A DNA stretch of 64,000 nucleotides from Oceanobacillus sp. Castelsardo (lineage in GTDB: Bacteria > Bacillota > Bacilli > Bacillales > Amphibacillaceae). Location of the stretch: NCBI RefSeq assembly GCF_001659985.1, contig NZ_LYCS01000002.1:1-64000 (forward strand). Direction: 5' to 3'. Shown piece by piece: positions 25,700-34,434 of the stretch (within the stretch, counting starts at the first letter, position 1; each line of letters starts with the position of its first letter). The notes below the pieces were generated by a model, which was not told the DNA's origin, made no database searches, and saw only the letters and a program-made list of their open reading frames with translations. The position numbers were made by a program, and so were the translations under genes.

Positions 25700-26698
25700 A
25701 TGACTATCAAGTTTATTAAATATCTTTATTTACGCCTTCCCATACTTATTAAATTACTTCTACTTGTTATCATCGTTATGGTATTTTATGGTATCCTTAT
25801 TCATTTTATTGAACCAAAACAGTTCCCTACTATTTTTGATGGGATCTGGTGGGCGTTTGTTACAGCGGCAACAGTTGGATACGGAGATTATACACCGTTA
25901 ACTACGGAAGGTAGAATTATAGGTATATTTTTAATGTTGACTGGTGGAAGTTTTATCGCTCTTTATGTTTCAACCGTATCTTCACGTGCGGTAAGAAGAG
26001 AACAAGACCTTATAAGCGGGAAAATTAAATTCAAAGGACAAAATCATCTCATTTTTATCGGCTGGAATGAGAGAACAAGACAACTTATTGAAATCGTTAC
26101 AAATATTTTTCCTGATATTGAAATTGTTCTAATCGATCATTCGGAGAAAAGGATTTCCTATCAAAATTATCCCATTCATTTTATTAAAGGTGATGCAACA
26201 GAAGATTATGTGTTACACATGGCTAATATCGAGCGCGCTTCGAGGGTATTAATCTCGGCAAATGATTTAAAGAGCGAGAGACATTCGGATAACTGGACCA
26301 TCCTAGCAACACTCGCTATTAGAGGTAATAACAAAGATGTCCCTATTGTCGCGGAAATTTTATCAAAAGTTCAAATTGAGAATGCATTAAGAGCTGGAGC
26401 CACAACCATTATACGTTCAAATGACTTTATGAGTGTTCTGTTTTTCCATGAATTATCACATGTGAAAACAGCTACTCCCTTTGAGGACATAACTAACCTC
26501 TTAAAACAAAAACAATTTTCCCATTCCAAATGTCCAGAGGAGTTAGTGGAACTATCTTTCTTAGACGCATCTCAAAAATTATTAAAAAGAGGTCATTTAC
26601 TTCTTGGAATCATACGAAACAAACAATATCAAATTCATCCCTCTCCTGATTTTAAAATAAAAAAAGAGGATATTTTATTATCTATAATAGATTGGTGA
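25700..26698 (+). CDS. yugO: potassium channel protein YugO
   Basis: 332 residues. Two membrane segments (about 15-35 and 65-95) flank a pore loop with the K+ selectivity filter TVGYGD near residue 59, followed by a cytosolic RCK/TrkA-N domain (HLIFIGWNERTRQLIEIV, IKGDATED) and a C-terminal ligand domain. YugO in B. subtilis conducts K+ in biofilm electrical signalling and needs MstX there; no mstX-like gene is adjacent here. The ATG at 25700 follows AGGTGA; a GTG inside that site at 25691 is rejected. Confidence 0.92.
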   Translation: MTIKFIKYLYLRLPILIKLLLLVIIVMVFYGILIHFIEPKQFPTIFDGIWWAFVTAATVGYGDYTPLTTEGRIIGIFLMLTGGSFIALYVSTVSSRAVRREQDLISGKIKFKGQNHLIFIGWNERTRQLIEIVTNIFPDIEIVLIDHSEKRISYQNYPIHFIKGDATEDYVLHMANIERASRVLISANDLKSERHSDNWTILATLAIRGNNKDVPIVAEILSKVQIENALRAGATTIIRSNDFMSVLFFHELSHVKTATPFEDITNLLKQKQFSHSKCPEELVELSFLDASQKLLKRGHLLLGIIRNKQYQIHPSPDFKIKKEDILLSIIDW

Positions 26699-26705
26699 AC
26701 TTCTT

Positions 26706-26734
26706 TTGCTTGATATACTAATGTATGATAAAAT
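26706..26734 (+). promoter_or_regulatory. candidate yugI promoter
   Basis: TTGCTT (26706-26711), 17-base spacer, TAAAAT (26729-26734), 60 bases upstream of yugI. Confidence 0.6.
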
Positions 26735-26793
26735 TATTTATTGTCTAATAGAGGATATTCAAATAAGAATCGAAAAAATAGGAGATGTTCGGC

Positions 26794-27183
26794 ATGACAA
26801 ATAAATTTGAGGCTGGTCAAGTATTAGAAGGTAAGGTAACAGGAATCCAACCATATGGTGCATTTGTTGCTTTAGATGATGAAACTCAAGGTTTGGTTCA
26901 TATTTCTGAAATCACTCACGGTTTTGTTAAAGATATTAATGACCATTTATCAGTTGGCGATGAAGTAAAAGTTAAAGTATTGAACGTGAATGAAGAAAAT
27001 AACAAAGTATCACTTTCCATTAGAGCAACTGAGGAAGCACCAAAAAGAGAAGCTACTAAGACTCAAAAAGTTCAAAAACCAAAACAGCAAGAAGAAGCAA
27101 CATCAGGTTTTAATACTCTTAAAGATAAACTACAAGAGTGGATTGAACAATCAGAGGAACGTGAAGGTACATTTAAAAACTAA
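26794..27183 (+). CDS. yugI: S1-domain RNA-binding protein YugI (general stress protein 13)
   Basis: 129 residues. One S1 domain covers residues 7-75 (GQVLEGKVTGIQPYGAFVAL, GLVHISEITHGFVKDI), followed by a charged tail rich in Lys, Glu and Gln and ending in a helix. GSP13/YugI is a ribosome-associated stress protein in B. subtilis. The start at 26794 has AGGAG 9 bases upstream; an ATG at 26785 is too close to that site. Confidence 0.93.
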   Translation: MTNKFEAGQVLEGKVTGIQPYGAFVALDDETQGLVHISEITHGFVKDINDHLSVGDEVKVKVLNVNEENNKVSLSIRATEEAPKREATKTQKVQKPKQQEEATSGFNTLKDKLQEWIEQSEEREGTFKN

Positions 27184-27195
27184 GAAACACTATGT

Positions 27196-27233
27196 AGGGC
27201 ATGAACAGTCAAACTGGACATGTCCTTTATTTT
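27196..27233 (+). terminator. weak terminator after yugI
   Basis: AGGGCATG pairs with CATGTCCT (one wobble) across about 16 bases, followed by TTATTTT. Confidence 0.45.
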
Positions 27234-27377
27234 GTTGTATATAACCTCGACCATCTATGCAACTAAAGTATTCATAAACCCATAGCAATACTTTTTTTCT
27301 AAACGATTTTTATTTAAATTGTTTATTATTTTTAAAATTTCTTTCTTGATTTAAAATATCTAATTAGTTAAAGTATA

Positions 27378-27593
27378 AAGTGAAACTCATTCATTGGGGG
27401 GCCTTCACCCCACACTGAATGTTAGTTGAACTTATCAGGGCGCTACCGGCTGTTGTCCCCCACTTAGATCTCTTGGTTTAACTCGACTTTTGAAGCGGGG
27501 GGCTTACGAAGCACAGGACGTGCAAGTGCCGACATTGCAATAGGACATAGAACATTGCGTTTTTAGTCGGCCAGCCAGTTAAGACGTGATAAA
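27378..27593 (+). repeat. structured leader repeat, copy B (long form)
   Basis: Starts AAGTGAAACTCATTCA and ends AAGACGTGATAAAC, 35 bases before the pgi ATG. H1 CATTCA/TGAATG; linker TTAGTTGAAC; P1 TTATCA/TGATAA; P2 CCGGCTG/CAGCCAG (one mismatch); P3 GTCCCCC/GGGGGGC; extra hairpin GCCGAC/GTCGGC containing two ACATTGC-like motifs. The 60 bases around the extra hairpin are almost identical to copy A. The rest of the 445-base gap after yugI holds no gene that I can see. Confidence 0.88.
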
Positions 27594-27628
27594 CATATAT
27601 CTTTTAATATTAGGAGGATTTTAAAAGC

Positions 27629-28975
27629 ATGACACATATATCTTTTAATTATGATAAAGCTTTGTCATTTTTTAATCAAAGCGAAGTGGACAACCTTAGC
27701 GACTTTGTCAAAGCCGCTCATAACATGTTACATAATAAAACTGGAGCTGGAAGTGACTTTTTAGGGTGGGTTGACCTTCCAGAAAATTACGATAAAGATG
27801 AATATGCGCGTATTCAACAAGCTGCAGATAAAATCAGAAATAATTCCGACGTTCTATTAGTTATTGGGATAGGTGGTTCTTATCTAGGTGCTCGTGCAGC
27901 TCTAGAAATGTTAAACCACTCGTTCCAAAACATTCTTTCCAAAGAAGAAAGAAAAGTACCACAAATTATTTTTGTTGGTCATCATTTAAGCTCTACTTAT
28001 ATGAGTGAATTATTTGATGTATTAAAAGATAAAGATTTCTCTATAAACGTTATTTCAAAATCAGGTACAACAACTGAACCTGCTGTTGCTTTCCGTATCT
28101 TCAAAAAATATTTAGAAGAAAAATATGGTGTAGAAGAAGCAAAAAGTCGTATTTTTGCAACAACTGACAAGGCAAGAGGCGCATTAAAGACTTCAGCTGA
28201 TGAAGCTGGGTATGAAACTTTTGTGATTCCTGATGATGTTGGCGGTCGTTTTTCTGTATTAACTGCAGTAGGACTTCTACCAATCGCTGTAAGTGGTATT
28301 AATACAGATGAAATGATGCAAGGCGCTAGAGACGCAATGAATGATTATTCTGATCCTTCATTAGAAAACAATGCCGCATATCAATATGCTGCTGTCCGTA
28401 ACATCCTTTACAGTAAAGGGAAAGTAACAGAATTACTTATTAACTATGAACCAAGCTTACAATACTTCTCAGAATGGTGGAAACAACTATTCGGAGAAAG
28501 TGAAGGAAAAGACCAAAAAGGAATTTATCCTTCTTCAGCGAACTTTACTACAGACTTACATTCCTTAGGTCAATATATTCAAGAAGGTCGTCGCAACATT
28601 TTCGAAACAGTTCTACATGTTAATAAATCAAAAATCGATTTAACTTTAGAGGCAGAAGAAAATGATTTAGACGGATTAAATTACCTAGCCGGTAAAACTA
28701 TTCAAGAAATCAATGACAAAGCATTCCAAGGTACCATGCTTGCACATACAGATGGAGGAGTACCTAATTTAATTTTAGAAATTCCTGAGATTAACGCTTA
28801 TACTTTCGGTTATCTTGTGTACTTCTTTGAAAAAGCTTGTGGTATGAGTGGATATCTATTAGGTGTTAACCCATTTGATCAGCCAGGTGTAGAAGCTTAT
28901 AAGAAAAATATGTTTGCTCTTTTAGGTAAACCTGGGTATGAAAGTCAAAAAGAAGAATTAGAAAAACGCTTATAA
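27629..28975 (+). CDS. pgi: glucose-6-phosphate isomerase
   Basis: 448 residues, the short Bacillus form. It interconverts glucose 6-phosphate and fructose 6-phosphate. Sugar-isomerase domain motifs: [14 protein letters not shown] near residue 75, [10 protein letters not shown] near 143, [14 protein letters not shown] near 204, and the second PGI signature [28 protein letters not shown] near 395. AGGAGG precedes the ATG. Its leader contains repeat copy B. Single gene with its own terminator. Confidence 0.97.
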   Translation: MTHISFNYDKALSFFNQSEVDNLSDFVKAAHNMLHNKTGAGSDFLGWVDLPENYDKDEYARIQQAADKIRNNSDVLLVIGIGGSYLGARAALEMLNHSFQNILSKEERKVPQIIFVGHHLSSTYMSELFDVLKDKDFSINVISKSGTTTEPAVAFRIFKKYLEEKYGVEEAKSRIFATTDKARGALKTSADEAGYETFVIPDDVGGRFSVLTAVGLLPIAVSGINTDEMMQGARDAMNDYSDPSLENNAAYQYAAVRNILYSKGKVTELLINYEPSLQYFSEWWKQLFGESEGKDQKGIYPSSANFTTDLHSLGQYIQEGRRNIFETVLHVNKSKIDLTLEAEENDLDGLNYLAGKTIQEINDKAFQGTMLAHTDGGVPNLILEIPEINAYTFGYLVYFFEKACGMSGYLLGVNPFDQPGVEAYKKNMFALLGKPGYESQKEELEKRL

Positions 28976-28979
28976 GTTT

Positions 28980-29008
28980 AAAGCACCTCAAATACGAGGT
29001 GCTTTTTT
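28980..29008. terminator. pgi terminator
   Basis: AAAGCACCTC (28980-28989) pairs with GAGGTGCTTT (28996-29005), six-base loop, T-run on the plus side. Confidence 0.92.
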
Positions 29009-29396
29009 ATATTTTGTCATTATATAATAATCCATCATCAGTATTTGTTTCTATTACTTTTAACCGGTCTTTCTTTTTTATGTAAATACTTTTATAAGAA
29101 ACTTGCCCATTTTCATCTTCAAAAAGTATAATACGTTTTTGATTATTATCTTCAACTACCCTTGGTGAATAATCGTTAACAGGTATTAATGTTTCCCAAA
29201 TTACCATTTCTTCATAATTCACTTCATCATTTCCCATTCCAGTTTCACGTTTTCCTTTGTTCGCTTCCGTATTTTTCTGAGTGGTAGTAGTTTCTTGTTG
29301 TACATCTTTATTCGGCTGTTCTAGATTTTGAGAACTCGTACTACCACAAGCACTCAAAAATACCGAAATCATTAGAAATACTATTATTTTTTTCAT
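29007..29396 (-). CDS. small lipoprotein, function unknown
   Basis: 129 residues. Lipoprotein signal with lipobox LSACGS near residue 17. After it comes a Gln/Thr/Asn-rich linker (about residues 20-50) and a compact C-terminal part with charged beta-like segments (KKRIILFEDENGQVSYKSIYI). No family recognised. It is convergent with pgi and stands alone. The upstream region to 29656 shows no gene. Confidence 0.72.
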   Translation of the reverse strand: MKKIIVFLMISVFLSACGSTSSQNLEQPNKDVQQETTTTQKNTEANKGKRETGMGNDEVNYEEMVIWETLIPVNDYSPRVVEDNNQKRIILFEDENGQVSYKSIYIKKKDRLKVIETNTDDGLLYNDKI

Positions 29397-29509
29397 ACAT
29401 TTTATTCTCCTTTATTTTTATTTTCATTTTTTATTATAAATGTCTAAATGAAAATTGTTCTAAGAAAATGATTAGAATTCAATGAGAAAAAAATCTTTTT
29501 ATTTTTTTT

Positions 29510-29612
29510 CAAAAAAAGGTTTATATTTCCTATACCGGGGTAAACTTATACCGTAAGACTTTCTCGTATTCCCCCTGTATGCAAGGCGTTAAAACGCTTT
29601 GCTTTTTTTTTG
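29510..29612 (+). other. possible small RNA or attenuator ahead of patB
   Basis: Between the divergent lipoprotein gene and patB (29397-29680) there is no open reading frame. A CGGGG (29537-29541) and CCCCC (29571-29576) could pair over a 30-base loop, followed at 29581 by a strong intrinsic terminator. This looks like a short transcript or leader that ends before patB. No known riboswitch class recognised. Confidence 0.4.
29581..29611 (+). terminator. intrinsic terminator upstream of patB
   Basis: GCAAGGCGT (29581-29589) pairs with ACGCTTTGC (29594-29602) with one wobble pair and a short A-rich loop, followed by T8. It lies 70 bases before the patB start codon. Confidence 0.8.
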
Positions 29613-29680
29613 CCATTTTTTCCTTTTATTACTGCTGATTTGTTATAATAACCATAATGAACAATAGGAGGTTTAATGTA

Positions 29681-30850
29681 GTGAGTATTTTTGATGAAGT
29701 ACATAATCGCTTAAACACACGTTCTATCAAATGGGATCTTAGAAAATTTATCTTTCAAAATGAAGATGTTTTGCCTATGTGGGTGGCAGATATGGATTTC
29801 CAAGCCCCACGTGAAGTAAACGAAGCACTTATTAAACGTGCCGAACACGGTATCTATGGATATACAATTGTAGATAATGATGTGAAAGATTCTATCGTAA
29901 ATTGGGTGAAAACTCGACATAATTGGGAGATTAATCGGGATTGGCTTTCTTTCAGTAAAGGCGTTGTTACAAGTTTACATATGGCAATTAGGGCATTTAC
30001 TGAGCCTAAAGACAAGATTTTAATACAAACACCAGTTTATACTCCGTTCTACAATGTTATTCAAGCCCATAATCGGAAAATTGTTAAAAGCCCATTAGTT
30101 AAAGAAAATAACTACTATACGATTGATTTTGATGACTTTGAAGAAAAATTAAAAACAGGGGTAAAAGCTTTTATACTTTGTTCCCCTCATAACCCGGTAG
30201 GAAGAGTTTGGAAAAAGGCTGAACTAGAAGAAATGGCTAGACTATGTTTGAAACATAATGTACTTATTATTTCTGATGAAATTCATGCTGATCTTGTATT
30301 TTCTGGAAAGAAACATATTCCAATTGCTTCTCTATCTGAAGAGATTGCAAATCATACTATAACTTGTATGGCTCCTTCTAAAACATTTAACTTAGCAGGA
30401 TTAGAGGCATCTTATGTTATTACTACAAATAAAGATAAACAGGAAAAACTAATTGAAGAATTCCAAAATCAAGGACATGGTAACGGATTAAATACGATGG
30501 CAAATACTGCTTTAGAAGCAGCATATAATCATGGTTCTCCTTGGCTTAACGAACTTCTCACTGTCTTAGAAAGCCATAAAGACTATGTTACAAGAGAGCT
30601 TGAAAGTAACACAGATTTACGCGTTACACCTTCTGAAGGGACTTACCTACTTTGGATTGATTGTAGTTCACTAGGCCTCGATGCGAATGAATTGAAAGAG
30701 TTTATGGTTCATAAAGCTAAAGTTGGCCTTAACGCAGGTGTCGATTATGGTGAAGAAGGTAAATATTATATGCGAATGAATCTAGCATGTCCGCGAGCAA
30801 CCATTGAAGAAGGAACTAAACGAATTATCGAAGCAGTAAAAAATAGATAA
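29681..30850 (+). CDS. patB: cystathionine beta-lyase PatB/MalY type (C-S lyase)
   Basis: 389 residues, class I/II PLP aminotransferase fold. It cleaves cystathionine or other C-S compounds. N-terminal LPMWVADMDFQAP and HGIYGYT are the PatB/MalY signature; the cofactor aspartate is in SDEIHADL near residue 200 and the PLP lysine in APSKTFNLAGLE near 235. The start is GTG at 29681 with AGGAGG 9 bases upstream; longer in-frame starts span the binding site. Its promoter region contains a terminator hairpin. Confidence 0.93.
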   Translation: MSIFDEVHNRLNTRSIKWDLRKFIFQNEDVLPMWVADMDFQAPREVNEALIKRAEHGIYGYTIVDNDVKDSIVNWVKTRHNWEINRDWLSFSKGVVTSLHMAIRAFTEPKDKILIQTPVYTPFYNVIQAHNRKIVKSPLVKENNYYTIDFDDFEEKLKTGVKAFILCSPHNPVGRVWKKAELEEMARLCLKHNVLIISDEIHADLVFSGKKHIPIASLSEEIANHTITCMAPSKTFNLAGLEASYVITTNKDKQEKLIEEFQNQGHGNGLNTMANTALEAAYNHGSPWLNELLTVLESHKDYVTRELESNTDLRVTPSEGTYLLWIDCSSLGLDANELKEFMVHKAKVGLNAGVDYGEEGKYYMRMNLACPRATIEEGTKRIIEAVKNR

Positions 30851-30854
30851 CAAC

Positions 30855-30890
30855 AAATTAACCACGCCCATATGGACGTGGTTAATTTTT
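30855..30890. terminator. bidirectional terminator patB/sodC
   Basis: AAATTAACCACG (30855-30866) pairs with CGTGGTTAATTT (30877-30888), T-run on both strands. Confidence 0.9.
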
Positions 30891-30895
30891 GTAAT

Positions 30896-31486
30896 TCATT
30901 CTTCTTGTTTTTCATTTGTCTCGGTTGGGTCTGTAGGGGTGTCTTCTGTATTAGCATCAGAACTTGAGTTAGGTTCTGCTTTAATTTCCCCACACATAAT
31001 TCGAGCTCCAGAGTTCCCGGCGGGCTGGCTTACTCCATCATCTTGTGATTCATGTACAACTAGTGAAGTACCGTCTCCCTTCAATATAGAATTCTTTCCT
31101 TCACTCAGTGTTGCACCACTCAGCATTAATTCCGCATCTACTAATCCATCACTATCTGCTTCTATATTTGGTAAATCACCTAAGTGGGCCCCCTCTGGAT
31201 GCATTAATCCGTGTTCATTACCTTCTGGATTGAGATGGCTTCCAGCACTCTTAAAATCAGGACCCTCACATAACGGGTACTCATGAACATGTATACCATG
31301 AAGTCCCGGAGTCAGACCTTCCAGCTTTAATTTCACTTGAACACCATCCGGCATCTCATTTAATGTCGCTGCTCCAACCATATCCCCTGCACCATTATAC
31401 ATTTCAACCGTTCTTGTTGACTCACTTTCCCCATTACTACATGAAGCCAAGACTAAAGTAAATAAGATTATGAATATTAAACGCAT
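30896..31486 (-). CDS. Cu/Zn superoxide dismutase-like lipoprotein
   Basis: 196 residues. Lipoprotein signal with lipobox LASCS near residue 15, so it acts outside the membrane. The SOD_Cu domain has the copper/zinc ligands in order: HVHEYPLCEG near residue 64, GSHLNPEG, GAHLGDLPNIEADSDG and LVVHESQDDG, plus the active-site arginine region NSGARIMCGEI. The C-terminal tail is Asp/Thr/Glu-rich. Start at 31486 has AGGGGAAAAG upstream; longer forms have no binding site. Resembles B. subtilis YojM/SodC. Confidence 0.92.
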   Translation of the reverse strand: MRLIFIILFTLVLASCSNGESESTRTVEMYNGAGDMVGAATLNEMPDGVQVKLKLEGLTPGLHGIHVHEYPLCEGPDFKSAGSHLNPEGNEHGLMHPEGAHLGDLPNIEADSDGLVDAELMLSGATLSEGKNSILKGDGTSLVVHESQDDGVSQPAGNSGARIMCGEIKAEPNSSSDANTEDTPTDPTETNEKQEE

Positions 31487-31583
31487 GTAGCTTTTCCCCT
31501 TTTTAGTGCATTTTACGTTATTATTCACTTGTTGCACGGAAATATACAAACGTTAAATAGCTATGGGTCTTGTTTTTACTAAA

Positions 31584-31616
31584 ACAAAAAAAGAAGCATA
31601 TCATAAGTGATGCTCC
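31584..31616 (-). terminator. terminator of the small membrane protein gene
   Basis: On the minus strand GGAGCAT pairs with ATGCTTC across about 10 bases and is followed by T7. Confidence 0.6.
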
Positions 31617-31624
31617 TTTTGATA

Positions 31625-31834
31625 TTACTTTTCATCAATAGTCTTATTCGCCCGTTGCAACTGTTCGTTATATTTTTTATTGAACTCCTCCTCATCCTTC
31701 TTGGACTTCTTATAAAAAACATACATCGCTACACATGCTAATGACATAAAAATGACTAATGAAATGACAGCCGGGATATATTCTGTCTTATCTTCTGGAA
31801 AATATAAAAACGGCATCAATATATACATATTCAT
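31625..31834 (-). CDS. small single-pass membrane protein
   Basis: 69 residues. One membrane segment (about residues 20-40) followed by a strongly charged coiled-coil-like tail (KKSKKDEEEFNKKYNEQL). Start at 31834 (MNMYIL) chosen because GGAAGG precedes it; an in-frame ATG 17 codons earlier has none. Function unknown. It sits between the SOD gene and kapB with its own hairpin. Confidence 0.65.
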   Translation of the reverse strand: MNMYILMPFLYFPEDKTEYIPAVISLVIFMSLACVAMYVFYKKSKKDEEEFNKKYNEQLQRANKTIDEK

Positions 31835-31952
31835 TTTATCGCCTTCCTTCCACTGTTCATTATAGCAAAATAAGATTATTTCCAAAACCTATTTCCATAT
31901 TATTCGCTTAATTGTACTTTTTTTGGCACAATATACTTTGAGGTGATATGTT

Positions 31953-32357
31953 ATGGCTGAGGTAAACATAGGAGATATTGTAAAAGCACATTACCATTCA
32001 GGAACTTACATAGGAAAAGTAAAGGAAGATAGAGATAGAAACTATCTAATAGAAGTATTAGCTGTGCTAAAGCACCCTATGCAAGGGGATCTTCATAATC
32101 TCGGACAAGTGGAGGGAGTATTCTTCCATGAAAGAAAAGCACTATTCTATCAAGAAAAAATGAATGTAAAAAAACCTGCTGTCCATCCATATGAAGCAGA
32201 AATACCTTCTTATGGGGATTCATTACAGGCTGCGGTTCATACATATAAGGAGAAACTTTTACAAGAGGAAACAGCTTATAATCAACATGCAATGCTCACT
32301 TTGGAACGACTGGAAGAAAACAATTATAAAAAACGTTATTATAACATAAAAAACTAG
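31953..32357 (+). CDS. kapB: KinB-pathway protein KapB
   Basis: 134 residues, KapB family: an N-terminal small beta-barrel (VNIGDIVKAHYHSGTYIGKV) and a C-terminal helical part. In B. subtilis KapB is needed for the sensor kinase KinB to feed the sporulation phosphorelay. There is no lipobox at this N-terminus. No kinB gene is nearby. The start has GAGGTGA upstream. Confidence 0.85.
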   Translation: MAEVNIGDIVKAHYHSGTYIGKVKEDRDRNYLIEVLAVLKHPMQGDLHNLGQVEGVFFHERKALFYQEKMNVKKPAVHPYEAEIPSYGDSLQAAVHTYKEKLLQEETAYNQHAMLTLERLEENNYKKRYYNIKN

Positions 32358-32388
32358 AGGGTAATCTATTCTCCCTCTAGCTTTTTAT
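32354..32388 (+). terminator. kapB terminator
   Basis: CTAGAGGG (32354-32361) pairs with CCCTCTAG (32373-32380), then CTTTTT. Confidence 0.88.
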
Positions 32389-32395
32389 TAAACAA

Positions 32396-32659
32396 TTATT
32401 CCCCTAAATGCTCTTTAACAACTTCTGCTAACGCATTTAATGCTTCTTCTTCGTCATTTCCTTCAGTAGTAATTTCAATCTCTGCTCCACTAGGAATTCC
32501 CAATGACATAACACCCATAATGGATTTTAAATTAACGGATTTACCTTTGTAATTAACATTTACCTCGGATTCAAATTGTCCTGCTTTGTTAACTAATAAC
32601 GTAGCTGGTCTTGCATGAACACCAGATTCCGCTGTGATTTTAAATGTTTGTGATTTCAT
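32396..32659 (-). CDS. ptsH: phosphocarrier protein HPr
   Basis: 87 residues. It shuttles phosphate from enzyme I to sugar-specific EII proteins. The active-site histidine is in SGVHARPAT (His15) and the regulatory serine in LKSIMGVMSLG (Ser46), so it is HPr rather than Crh, which lacks His15. Start at 32659 (MKSQTFKI) with AAGGGTG upstream. No ptsI or ptsG gene is adjacent, so it is an orphan ptsH as far as the window shows; it has its own promoter. Confidence 0.94.
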   Translation of the reverse strand: MKSQTFKITAESGVHARPATLLVNKAGQFESEVNVNYKGKSVNLKSIMGVMSLGIPSGAEIEITTEGNDEEEALNALAEVVKEHLGE

Positions 32660-32724
32660 TTTTTCACCCTTCTTCCTATAATTCAATCGTACATTACTTA
32701 ATTTGTACGATGTTGACTATGTTT

Positions 32725-32752
32725 ATTATATACAATTTTATATATTTATCAA
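32725..32752 (-). promoter_or_regulatory. ptsH promoter
   Basis: On the minus strand: TTGATA (32752-32747), 16-base spacer, TATAAT (32730-32725). Confidence 0.75.
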
Positions 32753-32934
32753 ACGAAACGGCATCATTCACAAAGAAGGTTAGTTGTCCCGACAGAATAT
32801 TGATAACCAGCCCATTAAAATATGATACCCGTCCTACTATAAAAGTCTATTATATTTTTAAAACAATCACATTTGTCTTCCTTTTCACAATATGATACCG
32901 TTATTTTACAACCTTATGTTAAAGGAGGACAATA

Positions 32935-33642
32935 ATGAGCGTCCATATTGGTGCAAAAAAAGGAGAAATTGCGGATAAAATATTATTACCTGGAGACCCA
33001 TTACGCGCAAAATTTATTGCCGAGAATTTCCTAGAAAATGTAGTTCAATATAATGAAGTTAGAGGAATGTTAGGATTTACTGGAACTTATAAAGGTGAAC
33101 GAGTATCTGTTCAAGGTACGGGTATGGGGGTTCCTTCTATATCCATTTACGTGAATGAATTACTCCAAGAATACGATGTACAAAAGCTAATTCGTGTTGG
33201 AACCTGTGGCGCCCTCCAAAAAGATGTAAAAGTTAGAGATGTAATTTTGGCACAAGGGGCTACTACCGATTCACAAACGAACCGAATGATTTTTAATCAA
33301 ATAGATTACGCACCATTAGCAGATTTCGATTTATTAAAGGCTGCTTACGATCACGGGGTACAAAATGGTTTAAGCTTAAGGGTAGGCAATGTCTTTACAA
33401 GCGATTCTTTTTATCGTGTAAATGCGCAGCAGATTAATGAATTGCTCGCAAGCTACCAAGTATTAGCAGTAGAAATGGAAACGACAGCGCTGTATACACT
33501 TGCCGCAAAATATAACCGAAAAGCTTTATCGGTCTTAACCGTTTCAGATCACATCTTAACAGGTGAAGAAACAACTGCAGAGGAAAGACAAACCACTTTC
33601 AATGACATGATGGATATCGCTTTAGATACAATTATTAAGTAA
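32935..33642 (+). CDS. deoD: purine nucleoside phosphorylase, DeoD type
   Basis: 235 residues, hexameric PNP family. It splits purine (deoxy)nucleosides with phosphate in salvage. Phosphate-site and nucleoside-site motifs are [17 protein letters not shown] near residue 15, [12 protein letters not shown] near 62, RVGTCGALQ near 86 and [13 protein letters not shown] near 178; the catalytic Asp is in VSDH near 204. AAAGGAGG precedes the ATG. Single gene with terminator. Upstream TTGATA and TATGAT elements are poorly spaced, so its promoter is not assigned. Confidence 0.96.
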   Translation: MSVHIGAKKGEIADKILLPGDPLRAKFIAENFLENVVQYNEVRGMLGFTGTYKGERVSVQGTGMGVPSISIYVNELLQEYDVQKLIRVGTCGALQKDVKVRDVILAQGATTDSQTNRMIFNQIDYAPLADFDLLKAAYDHGVQNGLSLRVGNVFTSDSFYRVNAQQINELLASYQVLAVEMETTALYTLAAKYNRKALSVLTVSDHILTGEETTAEERQTTFNDMMDIALDTIIK

Positions 33643-33649
33643 ATTCAAG

Positions 33650-33677
33650 AAAAGAACCTGTCATTAGGTTCTTTTTT
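33650..33677 (+). terminator. deoD terminator
   Basis: AAAGAACCT (33651-33659) pairs with AGGTTCTTT (33666-33674), then TTT. Confidence 0.88.
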
Positions 33678-33840
33678 ATCTTAAAAATAGTATATGTTTT
33701 CTTTTACCTAGTTCACACCTATGTTAAAATTACTACAATTACATAATCTATATTTAAAGAAATTTAGGTCCACTCACGCAGGAAGAAAGGTTTTACTTTT
33801 CAATCTGCTAAAAATTACTCAGGTAGGTGTTGAAACATAG

Positions 33841-34314
33841 ATGGAGATATTTTCTAATTTTCCCATTTGGGCAGCATTATCAGCAATCGTTTTTGCCCAA
33901 TTTATTAAAATTCCGATAAAATTTTTAGTAACTAAGCAATTTACACCAAGTATTGCATTTAGTACTGGTGGCATGCCAAGTAGCCATTCAGCGGCTGTAA
34001 CTGCCCTTACCACAGCGATTGGAATAGTTGAAGGCTTATCTTCATCTATGTTTGCAATATCCGCCATATTTAGTGTAATTACGATGTACGACGCTTCAGG
34101 TGTTCGTAGACATGCAGGAAGACACGCCGTTGTGTTAAATAAGTTAATTGATGATTTGCAATTATTCTTTGAACATGCAAAAGACTGGAATAGAAAACAA
34201 GATTATGAAAAACGCCAAGAATTAAAGGAATTACTAGGCCATGAACCTAGTGAAGTGTTTTTCGGTGGACTTACTGGAATCCTTGTTGCTTTGGTATTAT
34301 ATCCATTGTTCTAG
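33841..34314 (+). CDS. yuiD: divergent PAP2-family membrane protein YuiD
   Basis: 157 residues, three to four hydrophobic segments, DUF212 family. MPSSHSAAVTALTTAIG near residue 47 resembles a PAP2 phosphatase motif and DASGVRRHAGRHA near 84 is a second family landmark. Enzymatic activity is unknown. The ribosome binding site is weak and distant (AGGTAGGTG about 13 bases upstream). A TAG closes the frame just before the ATG, so the start is fixed. Confidence 0.88.
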   Translation: MEIFSNFPIWAALSAIVFAQFIKIPIKFLVTKQFTPSIAFSTGGMPSSHSAAVTALTTAIGIVEGLSSSMFAISAIFSVITMYDASGVRRHAGRHAVVLNKLIDDLQLFFEHAKDWNRKQDYEKRQELKELLGHEPSEVFFGGLTGILVALVLYPLF

Positions 34315-34403
34315 AACATAGCAAATTGTAAATAATGTTATTGGAAGTTTTCCCTCTACGCTTAGGGCGGCATCATCTTGATATAAGCATTATATGATTA
34401 AAC

Positions 34404-34426
34404 GAAAAAAAGTATTTAAAAAATAC
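34404..34426 (-). terminator. second terminator downstream of yuiC
   Basis: On the minus strand GTATTT and AAATAC form a small stem followed by T7. It lies behind the large inverted repeat, as a backup terminator. Confidence 0.6.
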
Positions 34427-34434
34427 GCTTGGAT

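Noticed and set aside
27378-27593. Explaining the repeat element as a T-box or S-box before pgi
   Set aside because: No GGTGG/ACCGCG antiterminator, specifier loop or S-box core is present.
30939-31286. Long serine-rich plus-strand frame opposite the SOD gene
   Set aside because: Purely antisense to a clear Cu/Zn SOD; product looks like an artefact of codon usage.
32644-32895. 83-codon plus-strand frame before deoD
   Set aside because: It covers the ptsH promoter and has no ribosome binding site; low-complexity composition.
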